From an uncultured Ruminococcus sp. (GTDB lineage: Bacteria; Bacillota_A; Clostridia; Oscillospirales; Ruminococcaceae): DNA of 26,020 bases. The first letter of the stretch is position 1. Each line of letters begins with the position of its first letter. The translations under genes and the position numbers were made by a program. The stretch lies in the NCBI GenBank assembly GCA_900315975.1, contig ONBA01000033.1:1-26020 (forward strand), in the 5' to 3' direction. The notes under the pieces are model-generated. The model did not search any database, had not been told where the DNA came from, and was given only the letters and a program-made list of their open reading frames with translations. Positions 1 to 7,816 of the stretch are shown here, one piece after another.

Positions 1-2
1 GC

Positions 3-99
3 TAAGGGGAGCCCCCTTTGGCGGTTTCGCAGGATACCGAATATGTACCGTAAATTTACGGCTCGGTAGCCCACAAATTCCGCTAAGGGAAGCACTCTA
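3..99 (-). repeat. 97-bp foldback repeat, copy 1
   Basis: The reverse complement of 3-99 matches 6185-6281 with a single difference (a G/A change). It contains the 14-bp perfect palindrome CCGTAAATTTACGG at 48-61, enclosed by TACCGA/TCGGTA and GCGG/CCGC pairings. It lies just downstream of the ligA-arsC operon and, read in the direction of that transcript, has the same orientation as copy 2 has relative to the cotH-like gene. The outer arm that copy 2 possesses cannot be assessed here because the window begins at base 1. It could be a MITE-like element or a 3'-UTR hairpin family. Confidence 0.85.
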
Positions 100-117
100 T
101 TGGTCGTCCTCTTTATA

Positions 118-471
118 TTATTTTACGAGCTTTTCTGCCCATTCACTCTCCTTGAACCCTACAAGTACCGTACTGCCGTCTACAGCAATAGGTCTCTTAA
201 CGAGCATTCCGTCCGTCGCAAGCAACCTGAGCTGTTCATCTTCGCTCATTTCAGGGAGCTTATCCTTGAGCTGCATAGACTTGTAAAGAAGTCCGCTTGT
301 ATTAAAGAATTTTTTCAGCGGAAGTCCGCTCTTTTTATACCAATCTGAAAGTTCCTCAAATGTGGGATTCTGCTCCTTGATATCACGGAGTTCATAGCTT
401 AACGAATTGTCATCGAGCCATTTCTGAGCCTTCTTACAGGTAGTACATTTAGGGTAGCATATAAATTTCAT
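118..471 (-). CDS. ArsC/Spx-family thioredoxin-fold protein
   Basis: A 117-residue protein of the arsenate reductase / Spx / YffB family. The N-terminal redox motif is CxxC-like (Cys-Thr-Thr-Cys, in CYPKCTTCKKAQ) and the family KRPIAVDG motif is near residue 93. The fold is thioredoxin-like. Members either reduce arsenate with glutathione or thioredoxin, or bind the RNA polymerase alpha CTD as Spx regulators; the sequence alone does not decide between them. An ATG at 477 overlaps the ligA stop as ATGA, but GGAGG then sits directly against it. The ATG at 471 has GGAGG seven bases upstream, so I chose 471. It is the last gene of a two-gene operon with ligA. No arsenic-resistance genes are nearby, which argues against a dedicated arsenate role. 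Confidence 0.85.
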   Translation of the reverse strand: MKFICYPKCTTCKKAQKWLDDNSLSYELRDIKEQNPTFEELSDWYKKSGLPLKKFFNTSGLLYKSMQLKDKLPEMSEDEQLRLLATDGMLVKRPIAVDGSTVLVGFKESEWAEKLVK

Positions 472-473
472 GT

Positions 474-2492
<2,019 letters not shown>

Positions 2493-2513
2493 TCAATTCC
2501 GAACTGCAACTAT

Positions 2514-2542
2514 ATTATATCATAAGTCAAATAAAATATCAA
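2514..2542 (-). promoter_or_regulatory. sigma-A promoter of ligA
   Basis: On the minus strand TTGATA (2542-2537) and TATAAT (2519-2514) are separated by 17 bp, placing the start of transcription about 40 bases before the ligA ATG. Confidence 0.75.
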
Positions 2543-2550
2543 CATATATG

Positions 2551-2580
2551 AAATATTGTTCAAGCTCTCCGGCATATAAT
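2551..2580 (+). promoter_or_regulatory. candidate sigma-E type promoter of sigK-like gene
   Basis: AAATATT (2551-2557) and CATATAAT (2573-2580) are 15 bp apart, resembling the sporulation sigma-E consensus (ATA-type -35 and CATACAAT-type -10). No sigma-A -35 box lies 17 bp before the TATAAT within it. In Bacillus sigK is transcribed by sigma-E, so the match is biologically sensible, but it rests on short motifs. Confidence 0.45.
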
Positions 2581-2608
2581 TTCACCACAATTACCGGAGG
2601 TGTTTACT

Positions 2609-3292
2609 ATGTTTCTGAAACTGCTCAAAGACCTGATTTTTTTCGCTCTCCATGTTGATAATACAAGTGTTTTTCCGCGTCCGCTCACGAAAAAGGACGA
2701 GGAAGAATGCTTTATTAAAATGTCTCAGGGCGACAAGTCTGCCAAGAATAAACTCATCGAACACAATCTGCGGCTTGTTGCTCACATTGTCAAAAAGTAC
2801 GCTCAGTCCGCTTCCGAACAGGACGAACTCATCTCTATCGGCACTATCGGACTTATTAAAGCTGTTTCGTCATTCGACTACAGCAAGGGTGCCAAATTTG
2901 CTACTTATGCAAGCAGGTGCATTGAAAATGAGATACTCATGAGTTTCCGTGCCGCAAAAAAATCGGCGGGAGATGTGTACATAAACGAACCTGTCGAAAC
3001 CGATAAGGACGGCAACACTATGTCGCTCATTGACCTCATTGACGACGGTGTTGACATACATGAACAGGTCGAACTGACTATCCGTTCAAAACAACTTTAC
3101 CGTTTTCTCGCTTCCGCTCTCGACGAACGTGAAACTGAAATCATTATCTACAGGTACGGACTCTACGGAAGTGCCCCGCATACTCAGAATGAAACTGCTG
3201 AAAAACTCGGTATTTCCCGCTCATACGTATCACGAATCGAAAAAAAGGCTTTACAGAAGCTGAAAAAAATGTATGACAAAGCTCCGTTTTAG
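2609..3292 (+). CDS. sigK: RNA polymerase sporulation sigma factor SigK (pro-form)
   Basis: A 227-residue sigma-70 family protein close to Bacillus SigK: IEHNLRLVAHIVKKY and ISIGTIGLIKAV form region 2, YASRCIENEILM is the region 2.3/2.4 core, and ISRSYVSRIEKKAL is the region 4.2 helix-turn-helix. The first ~25 residues are hydrophobic and precede the FPRPL motif, matching the membrane-targeting pro-sequence that the protease SpoIVFB removes in sporulating Firmicutes. The gene is continuous, not split by a skin-type element. I chose the ATG at 2609 because GGAGG at 2596-2600 is eight bases upstream; a GTG at 2600 overlaps that site. It diverges from ligA. Its presence implies a sporulation programme or a remnant of one. 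Confidence 0.93.
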   Translation: MFLKLLKDLIFFALHVDNTSVFPRPLTKKDEEECFIKMSQGDKSAKNKLIEHNLRLVAHIVKKYAQSASEQDELISIGTIGLIKAVSSFDYSKGAKFATYASRCIENEILMSFRAAKKSAGDVYINEPVETDKDGNTMSLIDLIDDGVDIHEQVELTIRSKQLYRFLASALDERETEIIIYRYGLYGSAPHTQNETAEKLGISRSYVSRIEKKALQKLKKMYDKAPF

Positions 3293-3341
3293 TGAATTAT
3301 TGCTGTTTCCGGTCATTTATTGCGGATATCTCAAATAATTA

Positions 3342-3370
3342 TTGACAAATCGTATATTTAGTGTTACAAT
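3342..3370 (+). promoter_or_regulatory. strong sigma-A promoter of cotH-like gene
   Basis: TTGACA (3342-3347) and TACAAT (3365-3370) with a 17-bp spacer. Transcription should start near 3377, leaving a leader of about 130 bases before the ATG at 3506. Confidence 0.85.
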
Positions 3371-3376
3371 TTACCA

Positions 3377-3505
3377 AGAGACAAATTAGGGAAAGGGATT
3401 GGCTAAAATCAGCCGGATCCGTGGGTGACAGAGCTTTGCTGTGTCATACACCTCCGCACAACGGTTTCTATAGTCCGTTTTTTTATTAAAAAGGAGGATA
3501 TCATC
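3377..3505 (+). promoter_or_regulatory. structured 5' leader, possible attenuator
   Basis: The leader holds a stem at 3397-3419 (GATTGGCT against AGCC-G-GATC) and a long hairpin centred on TGACAGAGC/GCTGTGTCA, with CCG at its foot able to pair with CGG near 3462. That CGG can alternatively pair, as AACGG, with CCGTT just before a seven-T run (3474-3484). This looks like mutually exclusive anti-terminator and terminator pairing, though the terminator stem is only about 5 bp. I could not match it to a named riboswitch class. The GGAGG ribosome binding site follows at 3493-3497. Confidence 0.4.
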
Positions 3506-6166
3506 ATGAAAAAGTTATCATTCAGACGTACAACAGCCGGTATTCTGTGTCTTTCAACGCTCCTCGCTTCAGCAGGACTCGTTCCGGCATCTGCATCGGC
3601 GGCTTCCTCACCTGTAACTATCAATGAAGTCTGCCCCAAGAACACTACCAAACCTGCCAGTGACGGCAATTTCTACGATTGGGTAGAGTTCTACAACAGC
3701 TCATCTTCACCGGTAGACATCAGCGGATACGGTCTCACTGACAAGGAAACTAAACCCTTCCGCTTTACATTCCCCGCAGGAAGTGTTATACCCGCAAAGG
3801 GAACGTTAGTCGTTTACTGCGACGGCGATGCCGCACTCACAAATACTGCAATCGCTCCTTTCGGAATGTCAACAAGCGGTGAGACCCTCACCCTCAGCGA
3901 TGCTTCCGGAAATGCCGTAGATACCATTACTTTCGGCGCTCTCGCTTCTGATACTTCCTTCGGAAGATATCCTGACGGCGCTGATGACCTGTACACTCTT
4001 CCATGCACTCCCGGTGCCGCAAATGCTGCACCCGAAGGCTCAAACGCCGTAAAGCTTCCCGAGTTTTCAAAGGAGAGCGGCTTCTACGACAGCGGCTTCT
4101 CCCTTACTATAAACGCTCCCGCAGGCACTACAGTATATTACACTACCGACGGTTCAGACCCTACTGCTGAGTCTGAGAAATACACATCTCCTATCAGTAT
4201 CACCGACATGAGCAATACAGAAAATAAGCTCAGCGCAAGAACTGATATCAGTGCAAGCAATGTAACTGCTCCGAGAAAGACCGTTGACAAAGCTGCTATC
4301 ATACGTGCAGTTGCTGTTGACAGCTCAGGCAGAGTCAGTGAACCTGTCACAAAGACGTACTTCGTCGGAAAAACTGCTTCCGGCTACTACAAGAATATGA
4401 AGGTATTCTCACTCGTTACCGACCCCGACAACCTCTTCGACTACGAAAAAGGCATCTATGTCAAGGGTAAAAAATACGATGAGGCTACAAACAATACAAA
4501 TCCCGGTCAACAGCCCGGCGGTCCCGGTCAGCAGCCAGGAGGTCCCGGCGGCTGGCAGATACCCGGCTGGGGCGACTGGGGCGGCGGTTTCAACTTCATG
4601 GAACCGTGGAAAACTCCCGCTAACTACACTCAGAAGGGCAGAGAGTGGGAACGTATTGCAAACGTTGAAATGTTCGATAAAGGCACTTCCGTAGTTCAGC
4701 AGAATGTCGGAATCCGTATAAAGGGTGCCGCAAGCCGAAATGCCGCTCAGAAGAGTTTCACACTCTATGCTCGTCAGGACTACGGTAAGCCTGAACTCGA
4801 ATACGATTTCTTCGATGGTACTGCTGTTAAAGCTAAAAACGGCAAGGCTATCAAGAAATTTGAAAATATCGTCATCAGAAACGGCGGTAACGACTGCGGA
4901 AATTACTACTTCCGCGATTCTGTAAACCAGCAGCTCGTTGCAGACCGCACGTTCGCTACTCAGGGAATGAGCGAGTGTATACTCTTCATCGACGGCGAAT
5001 TCTGGGGAATCTATCAGATAACAGAAAAAGTCAGCGACGATTACATAAACTCACACTACGGCATCAAAAAGAGTGACGTCGCTATCATCAAAAACGATGA
5101 AATCGAAGAGGGTACCGACCAGGACCTTCAGGACTGGAACAATCTCATTCAGGGTGTCGCTAACGGAAGCATCACATATCAGCAGTTCACTCAGAAAGTC
5201 GACATTCAGAGCTTTATGGACTATTTCTCAGCTGAGATATACTGGGCAAATTCCGACTGGCCACAGAATAACGTTGCCGTATGGCGCTCGAATGCTATTG
5301 ACGATACTAACCCCTACTCCGACGGCAAATGGCGTATGTTCCTCTTTGATACTGAAAGCGGACAGGGTCTATACGGCAGTCAGAACAATTCCGCAAATGC
5401 CGACTGCTTCCGCCGCATAGCTCAGAACGACGATACTCTCAGCATGGCATTCACTAAGCTCCTCAAAAATGCTGACTTTGCTTCTGATTTTGCACGTACC
5501 TACATGGATATCGCAAACTACAACTTCGATACCAAGAAAACTACTGCCGCTATCGACAAGTATAAGCAACTCTATTCACAGCAGATTCTCGATACTTATG
5601 AGCGTTATCCTTCAAACTCTAACGGCGAACAAAAGCTCAATTCCGAGTACAACACTGTAGTTAATTTCTATAAGAGCCGCTACTCAACTGCTGAGAGTAC
5701 AATGCGCAATGCCTGCGGTATAAGAAGTAATACAAATACGGTTACTGTCGAAAATGACAGTTCAGCCGGTACTGTAAAATTCAACACTCTCAACCTAAAA
5801 GAAGACAAGTGGAGCGGAAAGTACCACTCCGATTACACTATTGATGTGACCGCACTGCCTAATGAGGGTGCTTCATTCGACCACTGGGAAATCACCGGTG
5901 CTGAACTTACTTCCGGAAGCAAAACTTCTGCCTCTGTCTCATTCAAGGCTACCGGCGATGTAACTATCAAGGCTGTGTACTCAGGTGCAGGCAGTCTTAT
6001 CGCAGGAGACTTCAACAACGACGGAAATGTAAGCGTTGCAGACCTCACGCTCCTTAACCAGTTCCTTCTCGGTAAGAAGGTAACTATCGTTAATGCCGAT
6101 ATTATCAATGACGGTGTCATTGATACCTTCGACCTCGTTGAACTCAGAAAAATCGTCACAAAATAA
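3506..6166 (+). CDS. CotH-kinase family protein with lamin-tail and dockerin domains
   Basis: An 886-residue secreted protein. Order of parts: signal peptide (about 1-33, ending in a small-residue ASASAAS stretch); lamin-tail domain (about 37-150, INEVCPKN...DWVEFYN); a chitobiase C-terminal-like beta domain (VYYTTDGSDP near 208); a Pro/Gly/Gln/Trp-rich insert (about 332-362) with the unit PGQQPGG repeated; the CotH domain (about 372-730, with GIRIKGAAS, RDSVNQQL, and FDTESG near 612); an InlB-like beta repeat (about 745-828); and a type I dockerin (about 830-885) whose calcium loops are DFNNDGNVSVAD and DIINDGVIDTFD. CotH family members include protein kinases that phosphorylate Bacillus spore-coat proteins, so this may be an extracellular kinase held on a cellulosome; activity is inferred. 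The start is the ATG at 3506, preceded by AAGGAGG; in-frame codons further upstream lie in the leader. Confidence 0.92.
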   Translation: MKKLSFRRTTAGILCLSTLLASAGLVPASASAASSPVTINEVCPKNTTKPASDGNFYDWVEFYNSSSSPVDISGYGLTDKETKPFRFTFPAGSVIPAKGTLVVYCDGDAALTNTAIAPFGMSTSGETLTLSDASGNAVDTITFGALASDTSFGRYPDGADDLYTLPCTPGAANAAPEGSNAVKLPEFSKESGFYDSGFSLTINAPAGTTVYYTTDGSDPTAESEKYTSPISITDMSNTENKLSARTDISASNVTAPRKTVDKAAIIRAVAVDSSGRVSEPVTKTYFVGKTASGYYKNMKVFSLVTDPDNLFDYEKGIYVKGKKYDEATNNTNPGQQPGGPGQQPGGPGGWQIPGWGDWGGGFNFMEPWKTPANYTQKGREWERIANVEMFDKGTSVVQQNVGIRIKGAASRNAAQKSFTLYARQDYGKPELEYDFFDGTAVKAKNGKAIKKFENIVIRNGGNDCGNYYFRDSVNQQLVADRTFATQGMSECILFIDGEFWGIYQITEKVSDDYINSHYGIKKSDVAIIKNDEIEEGTDQDLQDWNNLIQGVANGSITYQQFTQKVDIQSFMDYFSAEIYWANSDWPQNNVAVWRSNAIDDTNPYSDGKWRMFLFDTESGQGLYGSQNNSANADCFRRIAQNDDTLSMAFTKLLKNADFASDFARTYMDIANYNFDTKKTTAAIDKYKQLYSQQILDTYERYPSNSNGEQKLNSEYNTVVNFYKSRYSTAESTMRNACGIRSNTNTVTVENDSSAGTVKFNTLNLKEDKWSGKYHSDYTIDVTALPNEGASFDHWEITGAELTSGSKTSASVSFKATGDVTIKAVYSGAGSLIAGDFNNDGNVSVADLTLLNQFLLGKKVTIVNADIINDGVIDTFDLVELRKIVTK

Positions 6167-6172
6167 TAAAGT

Positions 6173-6290
6173 AAGGGCGGATATTAGAGTGCTTCCCTTA
6201 GCGGAATTTGTGGACTACCGAGCCGTAAATTTACGGTACATATTCGGTATCCTGCGAAACCGCCAAAGGGGGCTCCCCTTATCCGCCCTT
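6173..6290 (+). repeat. 118-bp foldback element, copy 2
   Basis: Perfect 11-bp terminal inverted arms AAGGGCGGATA (6173-6183) and TATCCGCCCTT (6280-6290) enclose the 97-bp sequence shared with copy 1 (6185-6281). Nested pairings are CCCTT/AAGGG, GCGG/CCGC, TACCGA/TCGGTA (6216-6221 with 6244-6249) and the palindrome CCGTAAATTTACGG (6223-6236). The whole unit is an imperfect long hairpin that begins 6 bases after the cotH-like stop. It has no coding potential. It could be a MITE-like mobile element or a conserved 3'-end RNA structure. Confidence 0.85.
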
Positions 6291-6319
6291 TCCTGTTCTT
6301 TATAGGAAACCATAATAAA

Positions 6320-6353
6320 ATACCGGAGCAAAAGCTCCGGTATTTCGGTTTTT
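6320..6353. terminator. bidirectional intrinsic terminator
   Basis: The stem ATACCGGAG/CTCCGGTAT has a 6-base loop. T-rich tracts follow on both strands (TTCGGTTTTT on plus, TTTTATTAT on minus), so it can end both the cotH-like transcript and the converging DUF1858 gene. Confidence 0.85.
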
Positions 6354-6555
6354 ATGCGTTTATTTTCTCATTGAGAGCTGCTACAAGCTCGTCTACGTTT
6401 ACACCGTGAACTGCTGCTGCCTCTTCAATAGTCTCGTTCTGTGAAGCGGGACATCCAAGACAGTGCATTCCAATGCTGAGAAGTATCGGTGCAACGTCAG
6501 CATTTATCATGAGAAGCTCGCCGATTTTTGTATCCTTTGTTACCTTATCTGCCAT
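6352..6555 (-). CDS. DUF1858 domain protein (redox disulfide domain)
   Basis: A 67-residue protein made of one DUF1858 domain, with the typical start (TKDTKIGELL), a GMHCLGCPAS Cys-x-x-Cys motif in the middle, and an end matching LNEKIN. Family members occur alone or fused to hybrid-cluster and other redox proteins, and the paired cysteines suggest a thiol/disulfide or metal role; the exact function is unknown. GGAGGA lies upstream of the ATG. It diverges from a TetR regulator across a region with a palindrome and two operator-like sites, so it is a probable regulatory target of that TetR protein. Its 3' end abuts the bidirectional terminator. Confidence 0.9.
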   Translation of the reverse strand: MADKVTKDTKIGELLMINADVAPILLSIGMHCLGCPASQNETIEEAAAVHGVNVDELVAALNEKINA

Positions 6556-6574
6556 TTTTTAGTTCCTCCGTATC

Positions 6575-6592
6575 ATCTCCATGCATGGAGAT
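6575..6592. promoter_or_regulatory. 18-bp perfect palindrome in DUF1858 leader
   Basis: ATCTCCATGCATGGAGAT is a perfect inverted repeat lying between the DUF1858 -10 region and its ribosome binding site. It may be a protein-binding site or a small hairpin in the mRNA. Confidence 0.6.
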
Positions 6593-6598
6593 TCTTAA

Positions 6599-6627
6599 AT
6601 TTTAATCAACAACTTGACATTTGTCCA
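6599..6627 (-). promoter_or_regulatory. candidate promoter of DUF1858 gene
   Basis: Minus-strand TGGACA (6627-6622) and TAAAAT (6604-6599) with a 17-bp spacer. It overlaps the TetR promoter and the first operator-like site, so both directions could share control. Confidence 0.5.
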
Positions 6628-6632
6628 AGTTG
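6610..6632. promoter_or_regulatory. operator-like site 1
   Basis: Arms CAACTTG (6610-6616) and CAAGTTG (6626-6632) flank a GACA-TT-TGTC core (6616-6625). It covers the -35 boxes of both divergent promoters. The same TGACATTTGTC core recurs 42 bp downstream. Confidence 0.55.
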
Positions 6633-6642
6633 CTGATATAAT
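6614..6642 (+). promoter_or_regulatory. consensus sigma-A promoter of tetR-GNAT operon
   Basis: TTGACA (6614-6619) and TATAAT (6637-6642) with a 17-bp spacer, a perfect consensus. Transcription should begin near 6649. Confidence 0.9.
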
Positions 6643-6656
6643 AATATCATTAACAC

Positions 6657-6668
6657 TGACATTTGTCA
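6657..6668. promoter_or_regulatory. operator-like site 2
   Basis: TGACATTTGTCA is a perfect inverted repeat (TGACA/TGTCA around TT) just downstream of the expected transcription start. Its centre is 42 bp (about four helical turns) from that of site 1, as expected for cooperative repression. Confidence 0.55.
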
Positions 6669-6709
6669 AGGGTACTTTTCAAACTTATACAAAAGGAGGC
6701 GGTTTGTCA

Positions 6710-7264
6710 ATGTACAAAGGCAGTAATAAGACTGCTCTTCTTTCTCAAAAACTAATCGGCGACGCTTTACTGCGTCTGCTCGAAAGTGATTCATTCGCCG
6801 AAATCAGCGTAAGCGACCTCTGCCGCGAAGCCGAAGTCTCAAGACAGACATTCTACTCGCTCTTTGGCTCAAAAGAAAATGTTATCGTCTATACACTTCA
6901 AAACAGTTTCTGTTTCACTCCGGAGAATAACAGCAGTATCTGCCGCTCAGCAAGCTTTCACCTGTTCTGTCAGAATTACAGTTCATACATCGTCCGCAAC
7001 CGTCACCTTCTCGAATTGCTCGTAAAGAACGAAATGATGCATTTTCTTTACGACGTTCAGTACAGAGCCTTCATGGATTGCAGCCACTTTTTCGGCGATA
7101 TCACAGGAGATGACCGCATTTACCTCGTTGACTTCATTTCAAGCGGCATGAACAGTATTGCCAAAAACTATGTACTTACCGGCTGTACCGCCGACGAAGC
7201 ATTCCTCGAAAAGCTGATGTTCAAGCTGTTTGGCGGACTTTACTTTATGCAAAAGCACGAATAA
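6710..7264 (+). CDS. TetR/AcrR family transcriptional regulator
   Basis: A 184-residue regulator. The N-terminal helix-turn-helix is clear: IGDALLRLLESDSFAEISV followed by SDLCREAEVSRQTFYSLFGSKENVI, typical of TetR proteins with Phe-Tyr in the recognition helix. The C-terminal ~120 residues form a ligand-binding/dimerisation domain whose ligand cannot be predicted. AAGGAGG lies 10 bases before the ATG at 6710; the in-frame codon at 6614 lies inside the promoter and is not a start. It shares an operon with the GNAT gene 10 bases downstream and diverges from DUF1858. Twin inverted repeats in the promoter suggest autoregulation. Confidence 0.9.
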   Translation: MYKGSNKTALLSQKLIGDALLRLLESDSFAEISVSDLCREAEVSRQTFYSLFGSKENVIVYTLQNSFCFTPENNSSICRSASFHLFCQNYSSYIVRNRHLLELLVKNEMMHFLYDVQYRAFMDCSHFFGDITGDDRIYLVDFISSGMNSIAKNYVLTGCTADEAFLEKLMFKLFGGLYFMQKHE

Positions 7265-7274
7265 AGGAGACTAC

Positions 7275-7736
7275 ATGGAATTAATCAGAGTTACTATGGA
7301 CGACGCTGAGGAACTTTGGGAAATGCAGGTCGAAGCATTTTCTGAACTGCTTGAACGCTATCAGGACTATGACACAAATCCTGCAAATGAAACCATAGAC
7401 AGGGTAAGGATACGGCTCAAACAACCCTCTACGTACTACTATTTTACAATGAGCGGCGGAGTAAAAGTCGGAGCGATACGTGTTATAGATATTCACGACG
7501 GTTCACGGAAACGTATCTCCCCTATTTTTATAATGAAGGAACACCGCGGACACGGTCTCGCACAGGAAGCTATCTCCGCTGTCGAAAAAATACACGGCAG
7601 TACCCACTGGCAGCTCGATACTATCCTTCAGGAAGCCGGGAACTGTCACCTCTACGAAAAAATGGGTTACCGACGAACCGGAAAAACTGAAGTTATAAAC
7701 GAGCGTATGACTATTGTCGACTACGAAAAAGAATAA
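7275..7736 (+). CDS. GNAT family N-acetyltransferase
   Basis: A 153-residue GNAT protein, which transfers an acetyl group from acetyl-CoA to an amine of an unknown small molecule or protein. The acetyl-CoA pyrophosphate loop is visible as EHRGHGLAQEA (Q/RxxGxG/A motif, about residues 95-105), and the usual C-terminal motif is LYEKMGYRRTG. AAGGAGA precedes the ATG at 7275. It is cotranscribed with the TetR gene, which probably controls it. A terminator follows directly. Confidence 0.88.
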   Translation: MELIRVTMDDAEELWEMQVEAFSELLERYQDYDTNPANETIDRVRIRLKQPSTYYYFTMSGGVKVGAIRVIDIHDGSRKRISPIFIMKEHRGHGLAQEAISAVEKIHGSTHWQLDTILQEAGNCHLYEKMGYRRTGKTEVINERMTIVDYEKE

Positions 7737-7739
7737 TTT

Positions 7740-7775
7740 ACCGCCGCCGTTGCTATTGACACCGGCGGTTTTTCT
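7740..7775 (+). terminator. intrinsic terminator of tetR-GNAT operon
   Basis: Stem ACCGCCG (7740-7746) and CGGCGGT (7763-7769) followed by a five-T run. Its loop contains the -35 box of the next gene's promoter. Confidence 0.85.
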
Positions 7776-7784
7776 ATATATAAT
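7756..7784 (+). promoter_or_regulatory. consensus promoter embedded in the terminator
   Basis: TTGACA (7756-7761), 17-bp spacer, TATAAT (7779-7784): a perfect sigma-A promoter. The -35 box is in the terminator loop, and the 3' arm and T-run form the spacer. It drives the DUF3810 gene. Confidence 0.8.
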
Positions 7785-7816
7785 AAAAGTTAATATATTA
7801 TTCAGAGGTAATCATC

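Noticed and set aside
2609..3292. sigK interrupted by a skin-like recombination element
   Set aside because: The reading frame is continuous through regions 2 to 4 with normal length.
3377..3480. c-di-GMP (GEMM) or c-di-AMP riboswitch in the cotH leader
   Set aside because: The conserved core motifs that I know for these classes are not present; only generic hairpins are seen.
3425..3505. In-frame upstream extension of the cotH-like gene
   Set aside because: It lies in the structured leader, has no ribosome binding site, and would hide the clear signal peptide that begins at the ATG at 3506.
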